Shown here piece by piece: positions 1 to 12,951 of a DNA stretch of 64,000 nucleotides (positions within the stretch are counted from its first letter, which is position 1; each line of letters opens with the position of its first letter). The translations under genes and the position numbers were made by a program. Origin of the DNA: Burkholderia pyrrocinia (GTDB taxonomy: Bacteria; Pseudomonadota; Gammaproteobacteria; Burkholderiales; Burkholderiaceae); contig NZ_CP024902.1 in NCBI RefSeq assembly GCF_003330765.1, forward strand, positions 2,542,001-2,606,000, given 5' to 3'. Below the pieces are notes generated by a model that was given only the letters and a program-made list of their open reading frames with translations, did not search any database and was not told where the DNA came from.

Positions 1-1084
1 CGTGCGATTCATCGAGCAGCATCAGCGCGTCGGGCGGCAGGTAATCAACGAGCGTCGGCGGCGGCTCGCCGGGCGCGGCGCCCGAGAAATGCCGCGAGTA
101 GTTCTCGATGCCCTTGCAGAAGCCGAGCTCCTGCAGCATCTCGAGATCGAAACGGGTGCGCTGCTCGAGCCGCTGCGCCTCGACGAGCCGGTTGTCGCGG
201 TGGAAGAACTCGAGCCGCTCGCGCAGCTCGTCCTTGATCGTTTCGACCGCGCGCATCACGGTGTCGCGCGGCGTCACGTAGTGCGACGACGGATACACGG
301 TGAAACGCGGGATCTTCTGCCGCACGCGGCCCGTCAGCGGGTCGAACAGGTGCAGCGCCTCGACCTCGTCGTCGAACAACTCGACGCGCACGGCCATTTC
401 CGCGTGTTCGGCCGGGAAGATGTCGATCGTGTCGCCGCGCACGCGGAACGTGCCGCGCTGGAAATCCTGGTCGTTGCGCGTGTATTGCATCGCGATCAGC
501 CGCGCGATCACGTCGCGCTGGCCGAGCTTGTCGCCGGTGCGCAGCGTCAGGATCATCTGGTGGTATTCGGACGGGTTGCCGATACCGTAGATCGCCGACA
601 CCGTCGCGACGATCACCACGTCGCGACGCTCCATCAGGCTTTTCGTCGCCGACAGCCGCATCTGCTCGATGTGCTCGTTGATCGACGAGTCCTTCTCGAT
701 GAACAGGTCGCGCTGCGGCACGTATGCCTCAGGCTGGTAGTAGTCGTAGTACGAGACGAAGTACTCGACCGCGTTGCGCGGGAAGAACTCGCGGAACTCC
801 GAGTAGAGCTGCGCGGCGAGCGTCTTGTTCGGCGCGAACACGATCGCCGGACGGCCGAGCCGCGCGATCGTGTTCGCCATCGTGAAGGTCTTGCCCGAAC
901 CCGTCACGCCGAGCAGCGTCTGGAATGCAAGGCCGTCGCCGATGCCTTCGACGAGCGTCTCGATCGCGGTCGGCTGGTCGCCGGCGGGTGGATACGGCTG
1001 GTACAACTGGAACGGCGACCCTTCGAAGGTCACGAATTTCGATTCGTCGAGCGCGTCGCCGACTTCGGCATGGTGTGCGGACAT
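1..1084 (-). CDS. uvrB: UvrABC excinuclease subunit B, N-terminal part (cut by window edge)
   Basis: UvrB is the damage-verifying helicase-like subunit of nucleotide excision repair. It is loaded on DNA by UvrA and then recruits UvrC. The minus-strand reading frame from the ATG at 1084 gives 361 codons of a clear UvrB N-terminus: Walker A motif GVTGSGKT, the damage-binding beta-hairpin region with its tyrosine-rich [10 protein letters not shown] stretch, and a DEXH-like LLDESH at the window edge. The C-terminal helicase lobe and UvrC-binding region lie outside the window. It is divergent from tyrB with about 250 bp between. I did not find a convincing LexA box in that gap. Confidence 0.95.
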   Translation of the reverse strand, partial: MSAHHAEVGDALDESKFVTFEGSPFQLYQPYPPAGDQPTAIETLVEGIGDGLAFQTLLGVTGSGKTFTMANTIARLGRPAIVFAPNKTLAAQLYSEFREFFPRNAVEYFVSYYDYYQPEAYVPQRDLFIEKDSSINEHIEQMRLSATKSLMERRDVVIVATVSAIYGIGNPSEYHQMILTLRTGDKLGQRDVIARLIAMQYTRNDQDFQRGTFRVRGDTIDIFPAEHAEMAVRVELFDDEVEALHLFDPLTGRVRQKIPRFTVYPSSHYVTPRDTVMRAVETIKDELRERLEFFHRDNRLVEAQRLEQRTRFDLEMLQELGFCKGIENYSRHFSGAAPGEPPPTLVDYLPPDALMLLDESH

Positions 1085-1223
1085 GGAATGCGGCCGGTGC
1101 GAGGGCAAAGAAAGCATTCTAGCGCTTCGCGGCCGGGTGAACTGCTGTCGGCTCCTGACGCGCGACGACCGCCGGAAATCGCGATTCGCCGCCGAATCGC
1201 CGCCCCCGCCAGCGTGAATTCGC

Positions 1224-1229
1224 TACAAT
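1224..1229 (+). promoter_or_regulatory. Possible -10 element for tyrB
   Basis: A TACAAT hexamer lies about 105 bp upstream of tyrB in the uvrB-tyrB gap. No good -35 partner is visible at 16-18 bp, so this is a weak call. Confidence 0.25.
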
Positions 1230-1334
1230 GTCAGGCTGCTGCGCTTTCCGGCGTCGTGCCTGCCCGCACGCGGTTCGCCACGCCCGGCCCGCCCGTTGAA
1301 AGCCTGACCCTCTTTCCACTACTGCCGAATCATC

Positions 1335-2534
1335 ATGTCGCTCTTCTCCGCTGTCCAGCTTGCTCCCCGCGACCCGATCCTGGGCCTGAACGAAGCCTTC
1401 AACGCCGATGCGCGTCCGACCAAGGTCAACCTCGGCGTCGGCGTGTACACGAACGAAGAAGGCAAGATTCCGTTGCTGCGCGCGGTTCGCGAAGCGGAGA
1501 AGGTGCGTGTCGAAGCCGGCCTGCCGCGCGGCTACCTGCCGATCGACGGGATCGCCGCCTACGATGCGGCCGTGCAGAAGCTGCTGCTCGGCAACGATTC
1601 GCCGCTGATCGCTGCGGGCCGCGTGGTCACGGCGCAGGCACTGGGCGGCACGGGCGCGCTGAAGATCGGCGCCGATTTCCTGCGCACCGTGAACCCGAAC
1701 GCGAAGGTCGCGATCAGCGATCCGAGCTGGGAAAACCACCGCGCGCTGTTCGAAGCGGCCGGCTTCGAAGTCGTCGCGTACCCCTATTACGACGCCGCGA
1801 CCAACGGCGTGAACTTCGAAGGCATGCTGTCGGCGCTGAACGGCTACGCGGCGGGCACGGTTGTCGTGCTGCACGCGTGCTGCCACAACCCGACCGGCGT
1901 GGACCTGACCGACGCGCAATGGCAGCAGATCGTCGACGTCGTGAAGGCGCGCAACCTCGTACCGTTCCTCGACATGGCCTACCAGGGCTTCGGCGAAAAC
2001 ATCGAGGCCGATGCCGCCGCCGTGCGCCTGTTTGCCGCGGCCGACCTGAACGCATTCGTGTCGTCGTCGTTCTCGAAGTCGTTCTCGCTGTACGGCGAGC
2101 GCGTCGGCGCGCTGTCGATCATCACGTCGAGCAAGGAAGAAGCGACGCGCGTGCTGTCGCAACTGAAGCGCGTGATCCGCACGAACTACTCGAACCCGCC
2201 GACCCACGGCGGCGCCGTGGTCGCAGCGGTGCTCGCCTCGCCGGAACTGCACGCTGCGTGGGTACAGGAACTCGGTGAAATGCGCGATCGCATCCGCGCG
2301 ATGCGCAACGGCCTCGTCGAGCGGCTGAAGGCAAGCGGCACCGACCGCGACTTCAGCTTCATCAACGCGCAGCGCGGGATGTTCTCGTATTCCGGCCTGA
2401 CCGCAGCGCAAGTCGATCGCCTGCGCGACGAGTTCGGCATCTATGCGGTCGGCACGGGCCGGATCTGCGTCGCAGCGCTGAACACGCGCAACCTCGACGT
2501 GGTCGCCAATGCAGTCGCAGCCGTCCTGAAGTAA
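1335..2534 (+). CDS. tyrB: Aromatic/aspartate amino acid aminotransferase
   Basis: PLP-dependent class I aminotransferase of the AspC/TyrB group. It transfers amino groups between aromatic or acidic amino acids and 2-oxoglutarate in the cytosol, the last step of Tyr/Phe synthesis. The 399-residue length is typical. The N-terminus carries the DPILGLNEAF and NLGVGVY motifs, HNPTGVD lies near residue 184, and SSSFSKSFSLYGERVG places the Schiff-base lysine at K248 and a phosphate-binding arginine at R256. The ATG start is preceded by a weak upstream region. A strong terminator follows. Substrate preference (aromatic or aspartate) cannot be fixed from sequence alone; TyrB is the usual Burkholderia assignment. 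Confidence 0.9.
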   Translation: MSLFSAVQLAPRDPILGLNEAFNADARPTKVNLGVGVYTNEEGKIPLLRAVREAEKVRVEAGLPRGYLPIDGIAAYDAAVQKLLLGNDSPLIAAGRVVTAQALGGTGALKIGADFLRTVNPNAKVAISDPSWENHRALFEAAGFEVVAYPYYDAATNGVNFEGMLSALNGYAAGTVVVLHACCHNPTGVDLTDAQWQQIVDVVKARNLVPFLDMAYQGFGENIEADAAAVRLFAAADLNAFVSSSFSKSFSLYGERVGALSIITSSKEEATRVLSQLKRVIRTNYSNPPTHGGAVVAAVLASPELHAAWVQELGEMRDRIRAMRNGLVERLKASGTDRDFSFINAQRGMFSYSGLTAAQVDRLRDEFGIYAVGTGRICVAALNTRNLDVVANAVAAVLK

Positions 2535-2583
2535 CTCGGCACCAGCGGGCGGCAGCCGTCACCGGCCCCGCCCTGCCGAAATG

Positions 2584-2612
2584 AAAAACGCGCTCCCCGG
2601 AGCGCGTTTTTT
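2584..2612 (+). terminator. Rho-independent terminator after tyrB
   Basis: A 12-bp inverted repeat (arms around AACGCGCTCC and GGAGCGCGTT with a 2-nt centre) is followed by a run of six T on the plus strand. It sits about 50 bp after the tyrB stop. Confidence 0.85.
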
Positions 2613-2662
2613 GTGCCGTTCGCCGGCGGGTAGCTACACCGCCTACACCGCCCGCGCCCGCA

Positions 2663-3451
2663 TTACTGCATGAACCAGCCGTGGCTGACGACGACCGACT
2701 GGCCCGTGAGCGCGGCGCTCGGGAATGCCGACAGGAACAGCACCGTCTGCGCGACGTCCTGCACCGTCGTGAACACGCCGTCGACCGTGTTGCCGAGCAT
2801 CACCTTCTTGATCACTTCCTCTTCGCTGATCCCGAGCTCCTTCGCCTGCTCCGGAATCTGCTTGTCCACCAGCGGCGTGCGCACGAAGCCCGGACACACA
2901 ACGTGCGAACGCACGTTGTGCTTCGCGCCTTCCTTCGCCAGCACGCGCGCCAGACCGAGCAGCCCGTGCTTGGCCGTCACGTACGCCGACTTCAGCGGCG
3001 ACGCTTCGTGCGAGTGCACCGAACCCATGTAGATCACGACGCCGCCGCGATCGTCCTTGTACATGTGCTTCAACGCAGCCTTCGTGGTCAGGAACGCGCC
3101 GTCGACGTGGATCGCCTGCATCTTCTTCCAGTCGGAGAACGAGTAGTTCTCGATCGGGTTGACGATCTGGATGCCCGCGTTCGATACCAGGATGTCGATC
3201 GAGCCGAACGTCTCGGCCACCTTGTCGATGCCGCTGTTGACCGCTTCCTCGCTCGTCACGTCCATCGCGACGCCGATCGCCTTGCCGCCCGCCTTGTTGA
3301 TCTCGTCGGCGACCGCGTTCGCGCCGTCCTGGTTCAGGTCGGCGATCGCGATGGCCGCGCCAGCCTTGGCGAGCTCGAGTGCGATTTCCTTGCCGATGCC
3401 GCTCGCGGCGCCCGTGACGACTGCGGTCTTGCCGCTCAGATCTGCTGCCAT
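2663..3451 (-). CDS. bdhA: 3-hydroxybutyrate dehydrogenase (SDR family)
   Basis: Classical short-chain dehydrogenase of 262 residues. It interconverts D-3-hydroxybutyrate and acetoacetate with NAD, a step in use of polyhydroxybutyrate-derived monomers. Visible motifs: TGAASGIG nucleotide-binding loop (13-20), NAG at 91-93, catalytic Ser144, Tyr157 and Lys161 (YVTAK). The sequence after the active site ([24 protein letters not shown]) is characteristic of this subfamily. An SD-like GGAGGAGA lies just before the ATG. It is convergent with tyrB and divergent from the aldo/keto reductase gene. Confidence 0.9.
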   Translation of the reverse strand: MAADLSGKTAVVTGAASGIGKEIALELAKAGAAIAIADLNQDGANAVADEINKAGGKAIGVAMDVTSEEAVNSGIDKVAETFGSIDILVSNAGIQIVNPIENYSFSDWKKMQAIHVDGAFLTTKAALKHMYKDDRGGVVIYMGSVHSHEASPLKSAYVTAKHGLLGLARVLAKEGAKHNVRSHVVCPGFVRTPLVDKQIPEQAKELGISEEEVIKKVMLGNTVDGVFTTVQDVAQTVLFLSAFPSAALTGQSVVVSHGWFMQ

Positions 3452-3615
3452 GTCCGTCTCCTCCCGTTGTCGGATTGATCAAGCACGCGCCCGCCGCATC
3501 CGCTTTCGTCGCGCGATCGTACCGGCGGGCCAGCCGTCATTGTGCACGATCAGCCGCGCCGTTCGCGCGCAAAACGTCTAAGCTTAAGGTCGGTTCTGTC
3601 ACGCAGGAGATTCGC

Positions 3616-4587
3616 ATGCACTATCGACGGCTAGGCCGTTCCGGCCTGCAGATCAGCGCGCTCTCGCTCGGTTCGTGGGTCACGTACGGCAATCAGGTCG
3701 ACCAGCGGACCGCTCGCGAATGCCTCGCTGCGGCACGCGACGCGGGCGTCAATTTCTTCGACAACGCCGAGGTCTACGCCGGCGGCAAATCCGAGGAGAT
3801 CATGGGCCAGGCGCTCAAGTCGCTCGACTGGCCGCGCATCAGCTATATCGTGTCCACGAAGTTCTTCTGGGGGCTCGCGGAAGCACCGAACCAGTATCAC
3901 ACGCTGAACCGGAAATACCTGCTGAACGCAATCGACGGGTCGCTGCGCCGGCTGCAGCTCGACTATGTGGACCTCGTCTATTGTCATCGTCCCGATCCGC
4001 ATACGCCGATCGAGGAAACCGTCTGGGCGATGAGCGACATGATCGCGCGCGGCAAGGCGTTGTACTGGGGCACGTCGGAATGGAGCGCCGACGAGATCCG
4101 CGCCGCATGCGAGATCGCCGAACGGCATCACCTGCACCGGCCGGTCGTCGAGCAACCTCAGTACAACCTGTTCCACCGTACTCGGGTCGAGCAGGAATAT
4201 GCGCGGCTCTACGACGACTACGGCCTCGGCCTCACGACCTGGAGCCCGCTGGCATCGGGCCTTCTCACCGGCAAATACCGCAACGGCGTGCCGGCCGGCA
4301 GCCGCGCGCAATTGCAGGGCTACGACTGGATGCGCGACCGGCTGACCGATCAGGCCAGCAACGAAATCGTCGAACGGCTCGGCGGGATCGCGGCCGACCT
4401 CGGCTGCAGCACGGGCCAGCTCGCGATCGCGTGGGTGCTCGCGAATCCGCACGTGAGTTCGGTCATCACGGGCGCATCGCGGATCGAGCAGATCGGCGAC
4501 AACATGCGCGCGCTCGACGTTGCCGCGAAGCTGACGCCGGATATGAAGCAACGCATCGAGGAGGTGGTCGGCGGCGCATACGAGTAA
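3616..4587 (+). CDS. Aldo/keto reductase (potassium-channel beta-subunit-like)
   Basis: NAD(P)H-dependent aldo/keto reductase of 323 residues, close to the AKR6/YghZ-like group that reduces small aldehydes. The TIM-barrel active site is complete: Asp49 and Tyr54 (DNAEVY), Lys82 (STKFF) and His124 (YCHRPDP). The ATG at 3616 is chosen because AGGAGA lies 5 bp upstream and the protein begins with the family's [11 protein letters not shown] start; the open frame extends upstream to 3475 but that part has no homology signal. It is divergent from bdhA and upstream of rlmJ. The physiological substrate is unknown. Confidence 0.85.
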   Translation: MHYRRLGRSGLQISALSLGSWVTYGNQVDQRTARECLAAARDAGVNFFDNAEVYAGGKSEEIMGQALKSLDWPRISYIVSTKFFWGLAEAPNQYHTLNRKYLLNAIDGSLRRLQLDYVDLVYCHRPDPHTPIEETVWAMSDMIARGKALYWGTSEWSADEIRAACEIAERHHLHRPVVEQPQYNLFHRTRVEQEYARLYDDYGLGLTTWSPLASGLLTGKYRNGVPAGSRAQLQGYDWMRDRLTDQASNEIVERLGGIAADLGCSTGQLAIAWVLANPHVSSVITGASRIEQIGDNMRALDVAAKLTPDMKQRIEEVVGGAYE

Positions 4588-4698
4588 GGCGGCTCACGGC
4601 CACTCGCGTACAATACGCGGCCGCATCGGCGCCCGGCCTGACGGCCGCGCACGATCGACCGCTTTCACCGATTCACCTTCCGTTTCAGGCAGCCCGCC

Positions 4699-5544
4699 AT
4701 GCTCAGTTATCGTCACGGTTTTCACGCAGGCAACCACGCGGACGTGCTCAAGCACGCCGTCGTCGTCCAACTGCTGCGCTACCTGAACAAGAAAGACAAG
4801 TCGTACTGGTACATCGACACGCACGCAGGCGCGGGCGTGTACTCGCTGCGCGACGGCTACGCGGCGAAGACGGCGGAATTCGACACCGGCATCGGCCGGC
4901 TGTGGAACGATAAGAACCTTCCGGAAGCGCTGGGCGACTATGTGGACGAAGTACGCGCGCTGAACGACGACGGCGAGCTGCGCTTCTACCCTGGTTCCCC
5001 GTATATCGCATGGCGATCGATGCGCGAACAGGACCGCATGCGCCTGTTCGAAATGCACACGACGGAAATCGACGTGCTGCGCCACAATTTCCGCGACGCG
5101 GGGCGACGCGCGATGATCTTCGCCGGCGACGGCTTCGAGGGCGTCAAGGCGCTGCTGCCGCCGGCGCCGCGACGCGCGCTCGTGCTGATCGACCCGTCCT
5201 ACGAGGACAAGAAGGATTACGTGCGCACGGTGAGCTGCGTGACGGAATGTCTGAAGCGTTTCGCGACGGGCTGCTATGCGGTCTGGTATCCGCAGGTCAC
5301 GCGGACGGAATCGCAGCGATTTCCCGAGCAATTGAAGCGCCTGCAACCGAACAACTGGCTGCACCTGACGCTGACGGTGTCAAATCCGCCTGCTGACGGA
5401 TTGGGCCTCTACGGCAGCGGGATGTTCATCCTGAATCCGCCGTATACGCTCGCACAGAGCATGAAAGAGGCATTGCCCTATCTGGTCGAGACGCTGGGAC
5501 AGGATAGCGGCGCTCGCTGTCAGATCGAGCACCGCGGAAACTGA
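4699..5544 (+). CDS. rlmJ: 23S rRNA (adenine2030-N6)-methyltransferase
   Basis: RlmJ methylates A2030 of 23S rRNA using S-adenosylmethionine. The 281-residue protein has the family start MLSYRHGFHAGNHADVLKH, the SAM-binding DTHAGAG loop (40-46) and a catalytic DPSYE (165-169), the beta-proteobacterial variant of DPPYE. The older name for the family is ComJ/YhiR. It follows the aldo/keto reductase by about 110 bp and ends a few bases before the convergent small exported protein gene. Confidence 0.92.
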   Translation: MLSYRHGFHAGNHADVLKHAVVVQLLRYLNKKDKSYWYIDTHAGAGVYSLRDGYAAKTAEFDTGIGRLWNDKNLPEALGDYVDEVRALNDDGELRFYPGSPYIAWRSMREQDRMRLFEMHTTEIDVLRHNFRDAGRRAMIFAGDGFEGVKALLPPAPRRALVLIDPSYEDKKDYVRTVSCVTECLKRFATGCYAVWYPQVTRTESQRFPEQLKRLQPNNWLHLTLTVSNPPADGLGLYGSGMFILNPPYTLAQSMKEALPYLVETLGQDSGARCQIEHRGN

Positions 5545-5559
5545 TCGGGCGACCGCCCG

Positions 5560-5895
5560 TTACGGCTGCGGTCTCGGCATGAGCCTCGGCTGGTTGGCTG
5601 GCGGTGCGCCCCCGCCGGGAACATTGATATACGGCGCGACGAACAGCGGAACCGACGTGTTCGGCGCTTGCCCGGCCGGAGCCCGCATGCCCGCCGGCTC
5701 GACAATAGGCTCGGAAGACAAAGGCGCTGTCTGCAACACCAACCCGCCCTTGCCGTCCTGGATACCGCGTTGCGTATCGAGAATCAGCGGTTTGGACGAC
5801 GTCGCGGCACCGGCCGCGACGCCATGGACAAGCACTGCCGCGCCCAGAGCGAGACGCGCGCGGGCACTGAGACGCACATCGAGACGCAAGCGCAT
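5560..5895 (-). CDS. Small exported protein of unknown function
   Basis: I do not recognise a family. From the ATG at 5895 the product is 111 residues. It has a signal-peptide-like N-terminus (MRLRLDVRLS, hydrophobic stretch LALGAAVLVHGVAAGA) and a proline/glycine/alanine-rich mature part ending in PRLMPRPQP. This start is preferred over further upstream codons because AAGGA lies about 8 bp before it and it begins the signal peptide. It is convergent with rlmJ. Only export is inferred. Confidence 0.6.
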   Translation of the reverse strand: MRLRLDVRLSARARLALGAAVLVHGVAAGAATSSKPLILDTQRGIQDGKGGLVLQTAPLSSEPIVEPAGMRAPAGQAPNTSVPLFVAPYINVPGGGAPPANQPRLMPRPQP

Positions 5896-5978
5896 GATCG
5901 TGTCCTTCAGGATGAAAAGCAGGTCCATACCATAGCGCCGCGTCGACGATTTCGCCAGATCCGGCGCACAAAAAAACA

Positions 5979-6000
5979 AAGCCCCGTCAATACGGGGCTT
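5979..6000 (-). terminator. Terminator after the DUF3563 gene
   Basis: Inverted repeat AAGCCCCGT/ACGGGGCTT with a 4-nt loop. On the minus strand it is followed by a T-rich stretch, so it should end transcription of the microprotein gene at 6043-6189. Confidence 0.8.
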
Positions 6001-6042
6001 GCTTATCGTTCGGTGCCACACGGCACCTGACGGTGACTCCGA

Positions 6043-6189
6043 TTACAGCGAGTAGCCGTTGGTTTCGAGCGAACGGATACGGTGCTCGAGCTGGACGATG
6101 TCCGACGACGTGGCGAGGTAAGCCTCACGGCGCTCACGTTCTGCGGATTCAAACCAGTTGCTCAGCTTTTCGACGATGTAGGCGATCAT
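6043..6189 (-). CDS. DUF3563 family microprotein (48 aa)
   Basis: A 48-residue protein matching the DUF3563 pattern: hydrophobic amphipathic start (MIAYIVEKLSNWF), a charged AERERREAYLA segment, and the conserved tail LEHRIRSLETNGYSL. The frame is open further upstream, but the ATG at 6189 has GGAG about 8 bp before it and gives the family's normal length. The family is common in Burkholderia and its role is unknown. A leader of about 200 bp separates it from the cueR-like gene, and its own terminator follows, so it is probably monocistronic. Confidence 0.85.
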   Translation of the reverse strand: MIAYIVEKLSNWFESAERERREAYLATSSDIVQLEHRIRSLETNGYSL

Positions 6190-6405
6190 GACGTTCTCCA
6201 AGGAAGAGGGACCCCTGGTGAATCGAGATTCAGGGATTTCCCGTATAGGGTTATCCCGAATTATAGCGATGCCGCACCAAGATGCTAGTGAAATACTTGC
6301 ATGGAAGCCATTCCCATTCGGAATAGTCACGCGCCAACCGATCTCAACCCATTGATTTTTATAGAAATTGAATCGGGAGCCCATTTCGGGACTCGAGTGC
6401 ACGCA

Positions 6406-6810
6406 CTAATCTGGTTCACTGACGGGGTCGGCCAGGCGCGCCAAAATCGGGCACTCGGGCCGCCCGTCACCATGGCAGTGCGCGGCCAGGTCGGCCAGCG
6501 TATCGCGCATGTCGCTCAGTTCCGCGATGCGCTTGTCGAGTTCGGCCACGTGCTCGAGGGCGATCGACTTCACTTCGGCGCTGGCGCGGGAGCGGTCTTG
6601 CCAGAGCATCAGTAGCTTGCGGATGTCCTCGACGAGAAAACCAAGCCGTCGTGCCTGACGGATGAAGCGCAGGATATGAATTTCATCCGCGCCGTAGATC
6701 CGGTAGCCGGCGTCGGTACGCTTGCTCGGCGCAAGAAGCCCGACCTGTTCGTAGTACCGGATCATTTTTGCGCTGACTCCGGATTCGCGCGACGCGTCGC
6801 CGATATTCAT
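6406..6810 (-). CDS. cueR: MerR-family copper-responsive regulator, CueR-like
   Basis: MerR-type activator of 134 residues: N-terminal winged helix (MNIGDASRESGVSAKMIRYYE), a coiled-coil dimerisation helix, and a metal-binding loop. Cys112 and Cys120 in HCHGDGRPEC align with the two Cu(I)-ligating cysteines of E. coli CueR, and Ser77 matches the CueR residue that distinguishes monovalent-metal sensors. It should therefore sense Cu(I)/Ag(I). Its usual target genes (a copA P-type ATPase, copZ) are not adjacent here, so it must act elsewhere or on a distant promoter. Confidence 0.85.
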   Translation of the reverse strand: MNIGDASRESGVSAKMIRYYEQVGLLAPSKRTDAGYRIYGADEIHILRFIRQARRLGFLVEDIRKLLMLWQDRSRASAEVKSIALEHVAELDKRIAELSDMRDTLADLAAHCHGDGRPECPILARLADPVSEPD

Positions 6811-7024
6811 TCCCCGCCCTCTCCATCAAGCCTCGGTTTCGAACATGTACGTCGACGAACGCAATCGCCGACGACATTTCGATCGTATCAAATCACGCGG
6901 TTTCGTTCCGCGATGGGGGCTGGCAGCAAGATGGAGGATGGCTGATCTGGCGTGTGCCGAGCGGATGCGATGAATGGAGCGCGTGTAGCCCCGCCCGGCT
7001 ATCATTTTGGCCGCTGAAATGCAA

Positions 7025-7051
7025 AAACCCCCGCCTTTCGGGCGGGGGTTT
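7025..7051 (-). terminator. rRNA operon terminator
   Basis: Perfect 11-bp inverted repeat (AAACCCCCGCC / GGCGGGGGTTT). On the minus strand a T run follows. It lies just downstream of the 5S gene. Confidence 0.9.
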
Positions 7052-7062
7052 CTGGCTTAGGG

Positions 7063-7174
7063 AGCCTGACGATTACCTACTTTCACACGGGAACCCGCAC
7101 TATCATCGGCGTAGAGTCGTTTCACGGTCCTGTTCGGGATGGGAAGGGGTGGGGCCGACTCGCTATGGTCATCA
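7063..7174 (-). rRNA. rrf: 5S ribosomal RNA
   Basis: About 112 nt matching Burkholderia 5S rRNA, from TGATGACCATAGCGAG at the 5' side through CCATCCCGAACAGG to AGGTAATCGTCAGGCT at the 3' side. It is the last gene of the rRNA operon. End points are estimated by similarity. Confidence 0.95.
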
Positions 7175-7308
7175 GGCAAAGAGGGGTGTCGCGTTGCTTC
7201 GCAGCGCGACCAATCTCGGAAGAAGCAGTAATTTTGGGTTGTGAGGTTGCATCTCACACGTACGCGGTACTTCAACCGTCGTACATCGAGTGCCTCGCAC
7301 TCGACGCT

Positions 7309-7345
7309 CGATATCCGTAAGCGCTGAAGCGCTAACGGCTATCGA
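7309..7345. repeat. Palindromic element in the 23S-5S spacer
   Basis: Imperfect palindrome centred on GTAAGCGCTGAAGCGCTAAC, flanked by complementary CGATA/TATCG arms. The core resembles the core of the 49-bp hairpin units at 18012-18207 and 25894-26040. Confidence 0.55.
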
Positions 7346-7360
7346 GACAGACTTGTTATA

Positions 7361-10241
<2,881 letters not shown>

Positions 10242-10545
10242 CTATAACGAGTCTGTCTCATCTTTCGACGCTACAGTCGCTACAGGTTGAGTTCTCGCAT
10301 TTGTGCCGTATTCCAATTGAGCCGAACATGAAGTTCGAATCATCTTGAGATACATCGATACAATCACAACCCGGATAACTTTCACGTCCATCTCAAGACG
10401 CTTCCGCTATCCAAATTACTTACTTCTTCCAGATTGTTAAAGAACGACAGCCGATATGGTTTTCACTCATATCACTCTGACTGGCTCAATCGCCAATGCA
10501 AAATTCTCGGTTCAGTGTCTGAACCAAGCACTTAGCGTTGGTGAT
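10242..10545 (-). other. 23S-tRNA-Ala spacer with boxA
   Basis: Non-coding transcribed spacer of the rRNA operon. On the minus strand it contains a boxA-like antitermination site GTTCTTTAAC at 10436-10445, and sequence flanking the 23S 5' end that should pair with the 3' flank for processing. No gene is present. Confidence 0.75.
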
Positions 10546-10621
10546 TGGTGGAGGCAGACGGGATCGAACCGACGACCCCCTGCTTGCAAAGCAGGTGCTC
10601 TCCCAGCTGAGCTATGCCCCC
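10546..10621 (-). tRNA. tRNA-Ala (anticodon TGC)
   Basis: 76-nt cloverleaf on the minus strand: 5' GGGGGCA acceptor arm, anticodon loop CTTTGCAAG giving TGC, T-loop GGTTCGATCC, and encoded CCA at 10546-10548. It lies within the rRNA operon between tRNA-Ile and 23S. Confidence 0.97.
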
Positions 10622-10657
10622 ATGTACAGAGACTTCCTCAGGTGTATAGCCTGTTGG

Positions 10658-10697
10658 CATGGGGTACTCGTAAGCGCTAAAGCGCTAACGATCACCG
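10658..10697 (+). repeat. Dispersed hairpin element in the tRNA-Ile/tRNA-Ala spacer
   Basis: The plus strand reads CATGGGG, then GTAAGCGCTAAAGCGCTAAC. This is the same arrangement (CATGGG, then GTAAGYGCTAAAGCRCTAAC) as the minus strand of the 49-bp units at 18 kb and 26 kb. It sits between the two tRNA genes in the opposite orientation to rRNA transcription. Confidence 0.55.
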
Positions 10698-10711
10698 GCA
10701 CGTCAGACAAT

Positions 10712-10788
10712 TGGTGGGTCTGGTTGGATTCGAACCAACGACCCCCGCCTTATCAAGACGGTGCTCTAACCAACTGAGCTACAGACCC
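10712..10788 (-). tRNA. tRNA-Ile (anticodon GAT)
   Basis: 77-nt cloverleaf on the minus strand: acceptor arm GGGTCTG/CAGACCC, anticodon loop CTTGATAAG giving GAT, T-loop GGTTCGAATCC, and encoded CCA. It lies in the 16S-23S spacer just upstream of tRNA-Ala, the standard arrangement. Confidence 0.97.
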
Positions 10789-10847
10789 CTGAGTCTGTCC
10801 TAATTTACAGCCGATAAGCGTGAGCGCTCAACTTTGCGAGATAGCTC

Positions 10848-12383
<1,536 letters not shown>

Positions 12384-12559
12384 AAACCTGTTACTGTTTT
12401 CGGTTCAGTTAAGAACCGGTCGCTCACTCAAAGCTGACAGGAACATGAATTGCTTCATGAACCTGACTTACTTTAGTGTGAGACTCTTGATACTTTCGCT
12501 TTCTGATCCGAGGATCAGCTCGCTTCCATCAAGCGCCCACACTTATCGGCTGTTAATTT

Positions 12560-12569
12560 TTAAAGAGCA
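12560..12569 (-). promoter_or_regulatory. boxA antitermination site in the rRNA leader
   Basis: TGCTCTTTAA on the minus strand, matching the NusB/NusE-binding boxA consensus, about 180 nt before 16S. Confidence 0.8.
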
Positions 12570-12790
12570 TGTCTGCGAGAACCGTTTCGTTTCTCAGCAG
12601 CGCTGCGTTTTCAGCAGCAGAGAAGCGAGATTATGAACCGTGTTTCGCAGATCGTCAACAACTTTTTAACCACTTCGTTGCGACTGCGGGGTCCATCTTC
12701 CTGCGCCAGCCGCGTGCCTCAACCGCTGCACACCACCGACTTCGCTTTCCCTCTTCCGCGCCGCGTTTCCGTTAGCGCGAAAGAGGCGTG

Positions 12791-12819
12791 ATTCTATGCA
12801 GCACGTGACATTCGCGCAA
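12791..12819 (-). promoter_or_regulatory. rRNA operon P1-like sigma-70 promoter
   Basis: On the minus strand, TTGCGC and TAGAAT are separated by 17 bp. A T/A-rich tract lies just upstream of the -35, as expected for an UP element. It is about 410 bp before 16S. Confidence 0.7.
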
Positions 12820-12951
12820 GGGGTTTGAAGCAACTTTTTTACAAAAGCCGCAATTCAGCCGTCTGGCCATGCTTGGACACGAGACCGCTTATGGTGCAAA
12901 GAACGGACTAGAATGTGAGGTTCTTCGCCTCTTTCTATATACGTGTTTAAT

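Larger units (their letters stand above)
12384..12951 (-). other. rRNA operon leader and promoter region
   Basis: About 570 bp without a gene. It holds, on the minus strand, the rRNA promoter (12791-12819), an AT-rich upstream stretch near 12835-12846 that may be an UP element, a long leader, a boxA (12560-12569) and the processing flank of 16S. The divergent DUF2863 gene starts at its other end. Confidence 0.75.

Noticed and set aside
2..2278. Long plus-strand open frame (758 codons) across uvrB and tyrB
   Set aside because: It is antisense to uvrB and out of frame in tyrB; the composition is Arg/Ala/Gly-rich with no conserved motif, a typical shadow in GC-rich DNA.
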